A stretch of 27,268 nt of DNA, taken from Acidobacteriota bacterium. GTDB lineage: Bacteria; Acidobacteriota; Thermoanaerobaculia; Thermoanaerobaculales; Thermoanaerobaculaceae. Shown here in pieces: positions 1 through 10,754 of this stretch. Where the stretch lies: contig DAIDOU010000318.1 of assembly GCA_027458945.1 (NCBI GenBank), positions 1-27,268 of the forward strand, in the 5' to 3' direction. The position numbers and the translations under genes were made by a program. How positions within the stretch are numbered: position 1 is the stretch's first letter; the number at the start of each line of letters is the position of its first letter. The notes beneath the pieces were generated by a model, which saw only the letters and a program-made list of their open reading frames with translations, was not told where the DNA came from and searched no databases.

Positions 1-282
1 GATCAGCCCCTCGCGCTCGGTCTGCACCTGCAGGATCTTGAAGATGAGGTCCTGCTTGCGCATCCCGGCGGGGTTCTCGACCTCGAGGTCGCGGGCGACG
101 TGCGTCAGCTCCGAGATCGACATGTCCTTCAGCGTCCGGATGTCGAGGCGCTGCTTGCCTTCGGTCTCGGCGGCCTCGGCCTCCAGGGCCTCCTCCTCGA
201 GCACCACCGGCAGCCCCTCGGGGTTGGCGGCGGCGCGCCGCCGCTCCCGGCCACGACCGCGTTGCACTTTGCTCTCTGGCAT
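1..282 (-). CDS. rho: Transcription termination factor Rho, N-terminal part (cut by window edge)
   Basis: Rho is the hexameric RNA helicase that ends transcription at Rho-dependent sites. Only the first 94 residues lie in the window. After a basic and acidic leader (residues 1-45) comes a recognisable Rho_N segment, LDIRTLKDMSISELTHVARD, followed by the run ending in QDLIFKILQVQTEREGLI. The family continues from there into the RNA-binding OSB fold, which is outside the window. The ATG at 282 has an AGGGAG ribosome site about 9 bases upstream. The gene starts 27 bases after the engB stop, on the same strand, so it is probably the last visible member of the tig operon. Confidence 0.93.
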   Translation of the reverse strand, partial: MPESKVQRGRGRERRRAAANPEGLPVVLEEEALEAEAAETEGKQRLDIRTLKDMSISELTHVARDLEVENPAGMRKQDLIFKILQVQTEREGLI

Positions 283-309
283 GGTGAGACTCCCTCTTCG
301 CCCTGAACT

Positions 310-893
310 CTACGCCGCCAGCGCCTGCGCGATGGCGTTCAGGATCTCCTTGTGTCCGGCCCCGGTTTGCGCCGAGAACGCGAGCGGCGGCACGCCTTCG
401 CCGAGCTCGCGCGCGATGCGGGCCGCGGCCTGCGCGAGCGCGCCGCGGCCCACCCGGTCGGTCTTCGTCATCACGAGCAGCAGCGGCGTCCCTGCCTGGC
501 GCACGAACGCCGCGAGGTCGAGGTCGAGCGGAGAGGTCGGGATGCGCGGGTCGATGAGGCCGACCACCAGCCGCAGACGCCGCTCCTCGCGCAGGTACGA
601 GGTGATGTTGGTGCCCCAGCTCTGGCGCTGCTCGCGTCCGGTGCGCGCAAAGCCGTAGCCGGGCAGGTCGACGAAGTAGCACTGCTGGTTGACCAGGTAG
701 TAGTTGAGCGTCCGGGTCTTCCCCGGCGTCTTCGAGATCAACGCCAGCCGCTGCCCGAACAGGCTGTTGAGCAGGCTCGACTTGCCGACGTTGGAGCGGC
801 CGGCGAACGCCACCTGCGGCAGGGCGTCGTTCGGGCCCTGCGAGTGTTGCGCGACCGTGGCGCGCAGCTCGACGCTCGCGATCCTCACGGGGC

Positions 894-897
<4 letters not shown>
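310..897 (-). CDS. engB: Ribosome biogenesis GTP-binding protein EngB/YsxC
   Basis: This is a TrmE-Era-family GTPase required for assembly of the large ribosomal subunit. The protein is 195 aa, the usual family length. Motifs in order: G1 GRSNVGKS (33-40), the switch region SKTPGKTRTLNYY (55-67), G3 DLPGYG (77-82), G4 TKTD (144-147) and G5 SAQTGAG (175-181). I chose the GTG at 897 because it overlaps the lon stop codon in a GTGA, which implies translational coupling. A second GTG lies three codons further in, so the exact N-terminus could differ by 3 residues. A longer open frame upstream runs antisense-free through lon but is only an out-of-frame shadow of it. Confidence 0.95.
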
Positions 898-3293
<2,396 letters not shown>

Positions 3294-3361
3294 GGCGACC
3301 TCTCAAGCAACCTGGGAAGAACAATCGGACAAGACCGGCGAGCGGCGCGCCGCCTGCGGCT

Positions 3362-4606
<1,245 letters not shown>

Positions 4607-4663
4607 GGTTTAGGCCTCACGATTCATTCTACACCCCGCCGCCGTAACGCACCGGCACCACCG

Positions 4664-5302
4664 CTATTCCCTGTGCTCGATCACCTTGTCGACCAGCCCG
4701 TAGGCCTGGGCGTCGCCCGCCTCGAGGATGAAATCGCGCTCGGTGTCGGCGAAGATGCGCTCGAGCGGCTGACCGGTGTGCTGCTGCAGGATCTCGTTGA
4801 GGCGCTGCCGCAGCCGGATGATGTCCTTGGCGTGGATGTCGATGTCGGTCGCCTGGCCGCCGAGGCCGTAGAGCAGTGGCTGGTGCAGCAACACCCGCGC
4901 GTGCGGCAGGGCGAAGCGCTTACCCTTGGCGCCGCCGGCGAGCAGGACCGCCGCCATCGAGGCGGACTGCCCCATGCAGATCGTCGCGACGTCGGGCTTG
5001 ACGTACTGCATCGTGTCGTAGATCGCCAGGCCGGCGGTCACCGACCCGCCCGGCGAGTTGATGTACAAATAGATGTCCTTCTCCGGGTTCTCCGCCTCGA
5101 GGAAGAGCATCTGGGCGATCACCACCGACGCTTCCCTGTCGTCGATCGCGTCGCCGAGAAAGATCACGTTGTCCTTGAGGAGGCGGGAGAAGATGTCGTA
5201 CGCCCGCTCTCCCCGGCTGGTCTGCTCGACGACCATCGGAATCAGCACGTCGCCACTCCCTCTGGCGCCCCCGCCCTCGGGCCGGTCTCCGGCGCCGCTC
5301 AT
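4664..5302 (-). CDS. clpP: ATP-dependent Clp protease proteolytic subunit ClpP
   Basis: ClpP is the serine peptidase that forms the tetradecameric degradation chamber. The triad is visible: Ser115 in GQSASMAA, His140 in VLLHQP and Asp190 in TERD. The ATG at 5302 overlaps the tig stop in an ATGA, giving 212 aa. Residues 1-18 are a Gly/Arg/Glu-rich extension not typical of the family. The conventional ClpP start (IPMVVEQTSRGERAYDI) begins just after a GTG at 5248, which has its own AGGGAG ribosome site, so a 194-aa product is equally possible. Upstream is tig and downstream clpX, the classic chaperone-protease order. Confidence 0.97.
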   Translation of the reverse strand: MSGAGDRPEGGGARGSGDVLIPMVVEQTSRGERAYDIFSRLLKDNVIFLGDAIDDREASVVIAQMLFLEAENPEKDIYLYINSPGGSVTAGLAIYDTMQYVKPDVATICMGQSASMAAVLLAGGAKGKRFALPHARVLLHQPLLYGLGGQATDIDIHAKDIIRLRQRLNEILQQHTGQPLERIFADTERDFILEAGDAQAYGLVDKVIEHRE

Positions 5303-6576
5303 GCCCCCGCGTCCACGAACGCCTTGAGCGCCTGGTCCACGGCGCGCTCGCGGCGCAGCACGCCGCCCACCCGCTCGAGCCCGCCGCCCTTGGCGAGGTT
5401 ACCGCGCAGCTCGGCGAACGGCACGCCGATGCGCTGCGCCTGGCGCTCCACCTCGTGGTCGATCTCCTCGGCGGACACGCTGAGGCCGAACGAGTCGGCC
5501 AGCGCCCCGAGCAGGAGCTCGGCGCGCAGCCGGTGCTCCACGCGCTCGCGCATCTCCTCCTCGAGCTTGGGCCAGTCCATCTCGGCGCGGTCGGGGTCGA
5601 TGCCGCGGCGCGCCATCGCCTGCACGAACTCGAGCAGCTCCTTGCGCGTGTCGTCGCGCACCACCGTCTCCGGCAGCTCCAGCGTACGGCCCCCGGACAG
5701 GTGGGTCACCAGCGCCTCGCGCCACGCCTCGCGGCGGCGCTCGAGCTTGTCGGCGCGCAGCCGCTCGCGCAGGCGCTCGCGCAACGCGGCGAGGCCGTCC
5801 GCGACGCCGAGCGACACCGCGAACGCGTCGTCGAGTTCGGGGAGGCGCTTGCGCCGCAGGCTCTTCACCCGCACCGTGTAGGCGATCCGCTTCCCGGCGC
5901 GGGCCTCGCCGCCCTCCTCGCCGACCGTGCGCTCCGCCGCGACCGCGGCGCCGACTGCGGCGCCGGTCACCGCCGCCTCGATCTCGGGGTAGACCTCGCC
6001 GGCGCCGATCCGGAACAGCGAGCGCTCCTCGTGGAACGGCTCGCCGCCGCCGTCCGGGAACGAGCCCTCCACCTCGGCCTCGACCAGCATCCCGTCCTCG
6101 GCCGGGCCGCTTACGACCGGCTCCCACGCCGCCTGGCGCTCGCGCAGCTGCTCGAGCGCCCCCGCGACCTCGTCCTCGTTCGGGTTGAGCGCGAACTCGG
6201 GCGGGCGGAAGCCGTCGAGCGGCTGCAGCTCGACCGTCGGGTAGACCTCGAACTCCGCCTTGACCCGGTACTCGCCGGAGTCGAGCCACGCCGACTCCTT
6301 GACGCCCAGAGACGACGCGGGCCGCAGCTTCTCCTCCCGCACCACCCGGTCCCAGGCGCGGCGCGTCAGGTGCTCCTCGAGGTCCTCGCGGATCTGCTCG
6401 GCGAAGCGGCGCTCGACCAGGGCGCGCGGCGCCTTGCCCTTGCGGAAGCCGTCGATGCGGGCGCCGCGCTGCCACTCGGCGATGAGGTGCTCGCGCTCGG
6501 AGCGCACGTCCTCCGCGCCGCTGGTGGCCGTCACGACGACCCGGCACGGGGTGGTGCGTTCGATGTCGTAGTTCAT
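5299..6576 (-). CDS. tig: Trigger factor, ribosome-associated chaperone and prolyl isomerase
   Basis: Trigger factor binds the ribosomal exit tunnel and folds nascent chains. The protein is 425 aa. The ribosome-docking signature GFRKGKAP sits at residues 43-50, the canonical position. An FKBP-like domain follows (about 150-245) and then a long helical chaperone region (about 250-425). I start it at the ATG at 6576 because of an AGGAGC site just upstream and the match to the family N-terminus (MNYDIERTTP). An upstream ATG at 6618 lies inside the truncated tRNA-Leu remnant. The start codon is only 12 bases from the tRNA 3' end, so there is no room for a separate promoter. The ancestral gene was probably read from the tRNA unit. 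Confidence 0.95.
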   Translation of the reverse strand: MNYDIERTTPCRVVVTATSGAEDVRSEREHLIAEWQRGARIDGFRKGKAPRALVERRFAEQIREDLEEHLTRRAWDRVVREEKLRPASSLGVKESAWLDSGEYRVKAEFEVYPTVELQPLDGFRPPEFALNPNEDEVAGALEQLRERQAAWEPVVSGPAEDGMLVEAEVEGSFPDGGGEPFHEERSLFRIGAGEVYPEIEAAVTGAAVGAAVAAERTVGEEGGEARAGKRIAYTVRVKSLRRKRLPELDDAFAVSLGVADGLAALRERLRERLRADKLERRREAWREALVTHLSGGRTLELPETVVRDDTRKELLEFVQAMARRGIDPDRAEMDWPKLEEEMRERVEHRLRAELLLGALADSFGLSVSAEEIDHEVERQAQRIGVPFAELRGNLAKGGGLERVGGVLRRERAVDQALKAFVDAGA

Positions 6577-6588
6577 GCTGGCTCCTGA

Positions 6589-6647
6589 TGGTGCGAAAGG
6601 GGGGACTCGAACCCCCATGGGCCACGCCCACGAGATCCTAAGTCTCG
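6589..6647. repeat. attL: truncated 3' fragment of tRNA-Leu
   Basis: This 59-bp block is identical to 26840-26898 and corresponds to the tRNA-Leu(UAG) 3' part: anticodon arm, variable arm, T arm, acceptor 3' strand and CCA, on the minus strand. The match to the tRNA breaks at 6648, so the 5' half is missing and the fragment cannot make a tRNA. It is the chromosomal 3' end left next to tig when the element inserted and rebuilt the tRNA at the other end. Confidence 0.96.
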
Positions 6648-6698
6648 GTAGGCCGTCCTTGCGCTAGTTTGCGCGAGATTTCGTGTGTTCTGTAAACC

Positions 6699-6727
6699 TT
6701 GACAGCAAAAGCAGAAGAACCGATATT
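6699..6727 (+). promoter_or_regulatory. Probable integrase promoter
   Basis: There is a perfect TTGACA at 6699-6704, a 17-base spacer and GATATT at 6722-6727, which fits a sigma70-type promoter. Transcription would start near 6734, giving a leader of about 63 bases that contains the arm-type repeats. This also means that the upstream in-frame ATG at 6683 cannot be the integrase start. Confidence 0.65.
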
Positions 6728-6761
6728 GTCATTGCGGTTCAACGATGGCGATTGATCGGCA

Positions 6762-6782
6762 AAGTTGAACCGGGGTTGAACC
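6762..6782. repeat. Left arm-type integrase site candidate (paired GTTGAACC)
   Basis: A 21-bp segment holds two GTTGAACC copies whose starts (6765 and 6775) are 10 bp apart, one helical turn. The same 21 bp recurs at 26781-26801 just inside attR. An inverted copy, GGTTCAAC, lies at 6736-6743. Direct repeats flanking both att cores are what the N-terminal arm-binding domain of lambda-like integrases recognises, so I infer arm-type sites. They lie in the integrase leader, so integrase binding could also repress its own gene. Confidence 0.6.
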
Positions 6783-6796
6783 CGAGGAGGTACGCC

Positions 6797-8158
6797 ATGC
6801 GAGCCAAGGCCACGTTGGAAGCCCTCAGAGAGGCACTCGAACAAGGGGACACGCTGCGGTTGCCCTTCACGAAAGAGAGCCTCGAGCTGCTGCGACCTGG
6901 CCTGAAGACAAACCCATCCGGGGTTCCGCTTCGATACGACGTGTACGACTCCGGCCCGAAGGCGGTGCCCGGCCTCTGCGTCACGGTGACGCCGATGGGG
7001 GCCAAGAGCTACTACCTCGTCCGGAAGGTGGGTGGGCGAACCGAACGCATCCGCATTGATGCAGTTGGCAACATGTCGCCAGAGACTGCCAGGAGGCGAG
7101 CCACGGCCCTGAACAACGAGATCGGCGAAGGACGGAATCCGGCCGGGGCGCGCCGGGAGCGCCGCGCCGAGCCGACCCTTGGCGAAGTGTGGAGACTGTA
7201 CGAGGCGCATCACAAGCGACCCTCAACGGGCCGGAAGAGCATAGCATCCGACGCTTGGCGGTACAACCGCCATCTGGCTGGGTTGGGCAGCAGGAAGCTT
7301 TGGAACGTCACGCGTGGCGAGGTGGCGCGACTGCACGCCACAATCACCAAGGACAGCGGGCCAATCGCCGCCAACCGGGCGGTGGCGCTCCTGTCCTCCA
7401 TCTTCGGATGGTGGGGTCGCACCCTCGGCAGGGATCTCCCGAACCCTTGCCGCGGCGTCAGGCGCAACGACGAGGCACCAAGGGGACGGTACCTGCTCCC
7501 GGACGAGATGCGTCGCTGGTGGGCGTCGGTGCTGGCCGACCATGACTGCGATACGGCCGAGTTCGCCGCGCTGTTGTTGATGCTTGGCGTGCGGCGCGGC
7601 AACTTACAGGGTGTGCGGTGGGAACAGCTCGACCTGGCTTCGCGGGCCTGGCACATCCCTGCCAGCGAGATGAAGAGCAGCCGCGAACACCTCGCGCCCC
7701 TGCCGGCACCCGCCGTTGGCATCCTGACCGCCCGCCGTGCCCGCAGGGATCCGCCGAGGGAAGGATTCGTCTTCCCAGGCCGGTTCGAGGGTTCGCCGCT
7801 GCGCGACCCCAGGGGTGCCCTCGCGCGCGTCGCCAAAGCCGCGGGCGTCGCGGACCTCCATCCCCACGACCTGCGCCGGTCCTGCGCGACATGGGCACTC
7901 GAAGCGGGCGTCGACTCGGCGGTGGTGGCATACCTGTTGGCACACACCGACCCAACGGTGACCGGCGTCTATCGCAAGGTGACGTTCAGCACGGCGCTCG
8001 AGGCGAGCGACCGGACAGTGAAGAAGATGCTGCAGGCGGCCGGGCTCGATCCCGAGGACTTCAAGGCCGGCCTGCCCGGGCCCGACCGGATCCGCGAGGT
8101 CGAACCCGCCGCCGTCCTGGCGTTCCCGAAAGCCGTACCAGGGGCGGAGAAACCATGA
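6797..8158 (+). CDS. Tyrosine site-specific integrase
   Basis: This enzyme should catalyse attP x attB recombination at the tRNA-Leu gene. It is 453 aa. The N-terminal arm-binding region (about 35-110) is of the type found in tRNA-targeting phage and island integrases (PMGAKSYYLVRKVGGRTER resembles it), then a core-binding domain (about 127-220), then the catalytic domain. Catalytic residues: Arg266 (GVRRGN), Lys293, His357 and Arg360 (HPHDLR), His383 (AHTD) and nucleophile Tyr392 (GVYRK). The usual Glu after GxRxG is Asn, and the usual LGH is LAH. The ATG at 6797 has AGGAGG six bases upstream and lies downstream of the promoter. The stop overlaps the next gene in an ATGA. Confidence 0.93.
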   Translation: MRAKATLEALREALEQGDTLRLPFTKESLELLRPGLKTNPSGVPLRYDVYDSGPKAVPGLCVTVTPMGAKSYYLVRKVGGRTERIRIDAVGNMSPETARRRATALNNEIGEGRNPAGARRERRAEPTLGEVWRLYEAHHKRPSTGRKSIASDAWRYNRHLAGLGSRKLWNVTRGEVARLHATITKDSGPIAANRAVALLSSIFGWWGRTLGRDLPNPCRGVRRNDEAPRGRYLLPDEMRRWWASVLADHDCDTAEFAALLLMLGVRRGNLQGVRWEQLDLASRAWHIPASEMKSSREHLAPLPAPAVGILTARRARRDPPREGFVFPGRFEGSPLRDPRGALARVAKAAGVADLHPHDLRRSCATWALEAGVDSAVVAYLLAHTDPTVTGVYRKVTFSTALEASDRTVKKMLQAAGLDPEDFKAGLPGPDRIREVEPAAVLAFPKAVPGAEKP

Positions 8159-8859
8159 AGAAGAGGAAGGCTGTCCCATCGTGGACTAAGAAACTCCTCA
8201 GCGAGGCGGAGAGCGTCCTCATGAGGCCGAGTGGCGGACCGCGACGGTGGCGGATGGGCCACGCAGGCGAACTCCCGGAACTCGGGCAGCATTGGACCTT
8301 TGCCGATGAGGTTGTTGGGGTTCAGGAGATGTGCGTAGCGCTCCTCAGGAGGTTCTATCCCCAGCGAGCTGAGGACTGGCAGAAGGCATGCTCACCGCCC
8401 CACTTCAGGCACAACTGCACTGTCGGTGAGGCGCTGGGCCGCAAGACGGAACTATCCCATGAGCCCGATCCCCTTCCGGACGATGCGCTGGCCCTCGCGA
8501 TCGATGTCGAGGAAGGGCTCAGAACGGTCCGTTTGCTGCGGATACTACTCACTTACGGACCGGAGGCTGGTGTTGCCGTCACCACCGCCGCTGTCTTCAG
8601 CTTTGGCTACCTCAAGGGCTCACTCCTCACGATGATTCCGGCGAGATTCGCCGAGCGGTATGCCGCCACCGGAGTGAAGGTCCACGGCGGCGGCCATCGG
8701 GCCAGGTCGGCGGGGTGGCCGATGATCCAACTGGCGCTCGATCGTGCCGCTGCTGCCGATCCAGATGCAGGCATCTGTGACTTGCGCCGGCGCGCCGCGA
8801 GAAGGTGCGGAGTCAGCGTCCGAACGGTCGAGCGCCGCGCCGTCGATCCCCGTGGCTAG
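8155..8859 (+). CDS. Unknown protein with C-terminal helix-turn-helix-like segment
   Basis: I do not recognise this 234-aa protein. It is translationally coupled to the integrase (ATGA overlap) with a GGAGA ribosome site. The N-terminus is basic (MKKRKAVPSWTKK). The middle (about 110-165) contains hydrophobic helices, and the C-terminal 35 residues (CDLRRRAARRCGVSVRTVER) look like a helix-turn-helix of the sort that reads 'AARRxGVSxRTVER' in DNA-binding proteins. Its place directly after the integrase suggests an accessory recombination or regulatory role, which is only a guess. Confidence 0.75.
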   Translation: MKKRKAVPSWTKKLLSEAESVLMRPSGGPRRWRMGHAGELPELGQHWTFADEVVGVQEMCVALLRRFYPQRAEDWQKACSPPHFRHNCTVGEALGRKTELSHEPDPLPDDALALAIDVEEGLRTVRLLRILLTYGPEAGVAVTTAAVFSFGYLKGSLLTMIPARFAERYAATGVKVHGGGHRARSAGWPMIQLALDRAAAADPDAGICDLRRRAARRCGVSVRTVERRAVDPRG

Positions 8860-8861
8860 CG

Positions 8862-8885
8862 TTCGACAGAACTCCAACTGTCGAA
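8862..8885. promoter_or_regulatory. Perfect inverted repeat after the integrase operon
   Basis: TTCGACAG (8862-8869) and CTGTCGAA (8878-8885) are perfect inverted repeats around an 8-base loop, starting two bases after the upstream stop codon. There is no following T run, so a protein operator is as likely as an attenuating hairpin. Confidence 0.55.
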
Positions 8886-8907
8886 TTCCCTGCCCTACGT
8901 TGCCCCT

Positions 8908-8931
8908 GTGAGCCAGTTCTCGACGGCTCAC
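8908..8931. promoter_or_regulatory. Hairpin abutting the ribosome site of the AlpA-like gene
   Basis: GTGAGCC (8908-8914) pairs perfectly with GGCTCAC (8925-8931) around a 10-base loop. In RNA the stem extends to 10 bp with one G-U pair (CCTGTGAGCC with GGCTCACGGG). The 3' arm runs directly into the GGGAGGG ribosome site (8932-8938) of the gene at 8943, so folding could limit its translation. Alternatively it is a dimer operator. Confidence 0.5.
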
Positions 8932-8942
8932 GGGAGGGATCG

Positions 8943-9152
8943 ATGGGTACCAACCAACTTCCACGTCTCCTGACCGAACTGGAAACGGCCGAGGCCCTCT
9001 CCTGCCGGCCCGCAACCCTCGCGGCATGGCGGTGCACCGGGCGCACCGATCTGCCCTTCGTGAAGGTCGGCCGCCTGGTGCGGTACCGCGAAGCGGACGT
9101 GCTGGCCTTCCTCGACCGCCGCACCCGCCAGACCATCGCGCCGGCCGCGTGA
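8943..9152 (+). CDS. AlpA/excisionase-like small helix-turn-helix protein
   Basis: This 69-aa protein has the MerR/AlpA-type winged helix-turn-helix pattern: an acidic lead TELETAEALSC, then RPATLAAWRCTGR as the recognition region, then LPFVKVGRLVRYREADVLAFLDRR. The last part is the hallmark 'F-K-x-G-R-x-V-R-Y-x-x-x-D-x-x-x-F-L' tail of phage excisionase and AlpA-like regulators. In related elements such proteins act as excisionase or activate integrase expression. It has a strong GGGAGGG ribosome site and two hairpins upstream. A longer in-frame start at 8805 lies in the preceding gene and lacks support. Confidence 0.85.
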   Translation: MGTNQLPRLLTELETAEALSCRPATLAAWRCTGRTDLPFVKVGRLVRYREADVLAFLDRRTRQTIAPAA

Positions 9153-9167
9153 GCGCGGAGTCCCCTC

Positions 9168-9527
9168 ATGCGCACCGCGGACGAAACGCGCCCGGCCCTC
9201 ACCGGGCGCACACGAGACAGCGACCGACGTCGGAAACCCACCAGGCGCCCCGCGCGCAGCCCCGGCCCGCAGGCTCGAGCTGACCAGCACCACGCGGCGA
9301 TGTGCCGTTTGTTGGCCTCGATCCGGGATCCGCTGGTAGCCGCCCTCGGGCTGACAGAGGAGCAGGTGGTTCGGCACTCACTCTCGCTGGCCCTCTACCG
9401 GAGCGCTGCCCTGATCGTTGTGGCCCGGCGCCCCGAACTCGCGCACGTGGATCCTCATGAGCTCGCGAAAGAGGCCTGCCGATTGACCCAGGCCCTCCTC
9501 GAGGTGGTTGACGATGGCGAACCGTGA
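9168..9527 (+). CDS. Hypothetical protein
   Basis: I do not recognise this 119-aa protein. The first 40 residues are very basic and Arg-rich (TGRTRDSDRRRKPTRRPARS). The rest forms amphipathic helices (LGLTEEQVVRHSLSLALYRS and DPHELAKEACRLTQALLEVV). An ATG at 9300 could be an alternative start that drops the basic leader. It lies 15 bases after the AlpA-like gene, and its 3' end overlaps the replication gene by 14 bases, so it belongs to the same transcript. It could be a small DNA- or RNA-binding accessory protein. Confidence 0.6.
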   Translation: MRTADETRPALTGRTRDSDRRRKPTRRPARSPGPQARADQHHAAMCRLLASIRDPLVAALGLTEEQVVRHSLSLALYRSAALIVVARRPELAHVDPHELAKEACRLTQALLEVVDDGEP

Positions 9528-10686
9528 TGATGTTGAAGAGGGGTCGCCTGGCGACGTTCGACGTGCCTCGCGGGCCGCGAAGCCGAACGGCTCCGCTGCG
9601 CCCGGGGGCCTGTGGGATCTGCTGCGCGCTGTCCTCCACCCAGCCTTCCCCGGTGGGGCGCTCGAACGCCTGGTGTTCCTGGCGTTCGTTCGTCACGCCA
9701 ATAGGCAGGGCGACTGCTGGCCCTCGTTCCAGACGATTGCCCGTGAGACGGGGCTGAAGGTCGCGCAGGGCCGCGGCAGCGCCAACGGCGTCAAGAACGT
9801 GGTCTACCGCCTTCGAGGGGCGGGCCTGCTTTCCTGGTCGGAGAAGCCCGGCCGCACGAACCTCTACCACGTCGATCACGCGGCACTGGACGCGAGAATC
9901 GCGGACTACGAGGCTGCGGCCACCGCTGGCGGTGCTGGGGCGCCGACGGACGGTGTAACCCCCCACCACGGCATTGGGGGGCCTACTCCTGATGCGATTG
10001 ACAACCCCACCACGGCGTGGGGGACACCGCCCCACCGCATGGGGGGCGCCCCCCACGGCGTGGGGGACACCCCCACACCGGGTGGGGACGAAGTAGCCCA
10101 AGAAGAAACACAGGAAGAAACCCATGAAGCAACCCAGGAGAAGAGTGCGGGCGAAGCAGCCCCGCCCGCACCTCCTGCCCTCACGGCGTTGACCTTCGAT
10201 GACGTCGGCGCGCCGTTGGTGACCTGGGCCGCATCGGAGGCACCGCCGACCGGACCCGGGGGGCTCGTGTGGATCCCTCTCAGGCCTGCTGGCATGTACG
10301 TAGGCCTCAACGAGGGACGTCTCGCCGAGCTGCAGGGCGCCTACCCCCTGGTGGACGTGCTACGCGAGTTCAGCCGACCCGAAGGGATTCGCGACTGGAA
10401 CGCTGGCGCCTCGGCCACCGACCGGAAGAGCCCGGGGAAGCGTGGGTTCTGGCGCCACGTGCATCGCTGGCTGGAGAGGGAGCAAAAGCGTGCGGAGCAG
10501 GCGCGCCGGCGAGTCTTCGCTTCGTCGGCCAAGGCCGGCACCCAGGCGGTGCCCGGCACGGTTTGCGGGTGTGGTGGGCCCAAGGCCGAGGGCGCCGCGC
10601 TCTGCTCAAGCTGCGCGGAGCGCTTCGCCGCCTACACCCTCGACAGCATGTCGCGGGAGCGGCGCCCGCAGGGAGTGCTCCCATGA
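9514..10686 (+). CDS. Helix-turn-helix replication-initiator-like protein with C-terminal zinc ribbon
   Basis: The protein is 390 aa. Residues 48-120 form a winged HTH of the phage replication type (ERLVFLAFVRHANRQG, then SFQTIARETGL, then VVYRLRGAGLL). Residues 149-191 are a Gly/Pro/His-rich repeat linker, and residues 192-213 are a Glu/Gln-rich acidic stretch. A C-terminal domain (250-325) follows, then a zinc ribbon with Cys351, Cys353, Cys364 and Cys367. I start at ATG 9514 because GAGGTGG lies six bases upstream; a TTG at 9508 is also in frame. The linker DNA is a set of hairpin iterons followed by A-rich DNA, as in lambda gene O, so the most economical role is an initiator that binds an origin in its own gene. 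No helicase gene is seen, so host DnaB would be needed. Confidence 0.75.
   Translation: MANRDDVEEGSPGDVRRASRAAKPNGSAAPGGLWDLLRAVLHPAFPGGALERLVFLAFVRHANRQGDCWPSFQTIARETGLKVAQGRGSANGVKNVVYRLRGAGLLSWSEKPGRTNLYHVDHAALDARIADYEAAATAGGAGAPTDGVTPHHGIGGPTPDAIDNPTTAWGTPPHRMGGAPHGVGDTPTPGGDEVAQEETQEETHEATQEKSAGEAAPPAPPALTALTFDDVGAPLVTWAASEAPPTGPGGLVWIPLRPAGMYVGLNEGRLAELQGAYPLVDVLREFSRPEGIRDWNAGASATDRKSPGKRGFWRHVHRWLEREQKRAEQARRRVFASSAKAGTQAVPGTVCGCGGPKAEGAALCSSCAERFAAYTLDSMSRERRPQGVLP
9959..10150. other. Candidate lambda-type replication origin (iterons plus A-rich tract) inside the initiator gene
   Basis: Five inverted repeats of the type CCCCAC...GTGGGG lie at 9959-9981, 10005-10022, 10030-10044, 10050-10066 and 10071-10087. 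The last four are centred about 21-24 bp apart, two helical turns. The first is about 43 bp away, which leaves room for a degenerate sixth unit. A purine- and A-rich stretch (about 10088-10150) follows, clearly poorer in GC than its surroundings. This is the layout of lambda ori: four palindromic iterons, then an AT-rich unwinding region, within the initiator gene. Confidence 0.55.
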
Positions 10687-10754
10687 CGGTCGCGACTCCT
10701 CGTGTGAAATCCAATTCTCAGCGATCCATCGGCGAACGGAGGCCGCCAACATGA
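10683..10754 (+). CDS. Possible 23-aa linking ORF between initiator and recombinase genes
   Basis: A 23-codon frame starts in an ATGA that overlaps the stop of the HTH gene and ends in an ATGA that overlaps the start of the recombinase gene. It has an AGGGAG ribosome site seven bases upstream. The peptide (starting MTVATPRVKSN) is basic with no recognisable domain. The stop/start overlaps at both ends suggest a coupling relay rather than a functional peptide, but expression is unproven. Confidence 0.35.
   Translation: MTVATPRVKSNSQRSIGERRPPT

Noticed and set aside
6683..6796. In-frame upstream ATG start for the integrase
   Set aside because: It lies upstream of the promoter -35 at 6699 and has no ribosome site, while the ATG at 6797 has AGGAGG at ideal spacing.
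6648..6797. Minus-strand sigma70 promoter for tig inside the element
   Set aside because: Only poor -35/-10 pairs could be found; none was good enough to list.
9959..10087. CRISPR-like regularly spaced repeats
   Set aside because: Units are palindromic, short and in phase with a conserved open frame, with no distinct spacers and no cas genes; an iteron array fits better.
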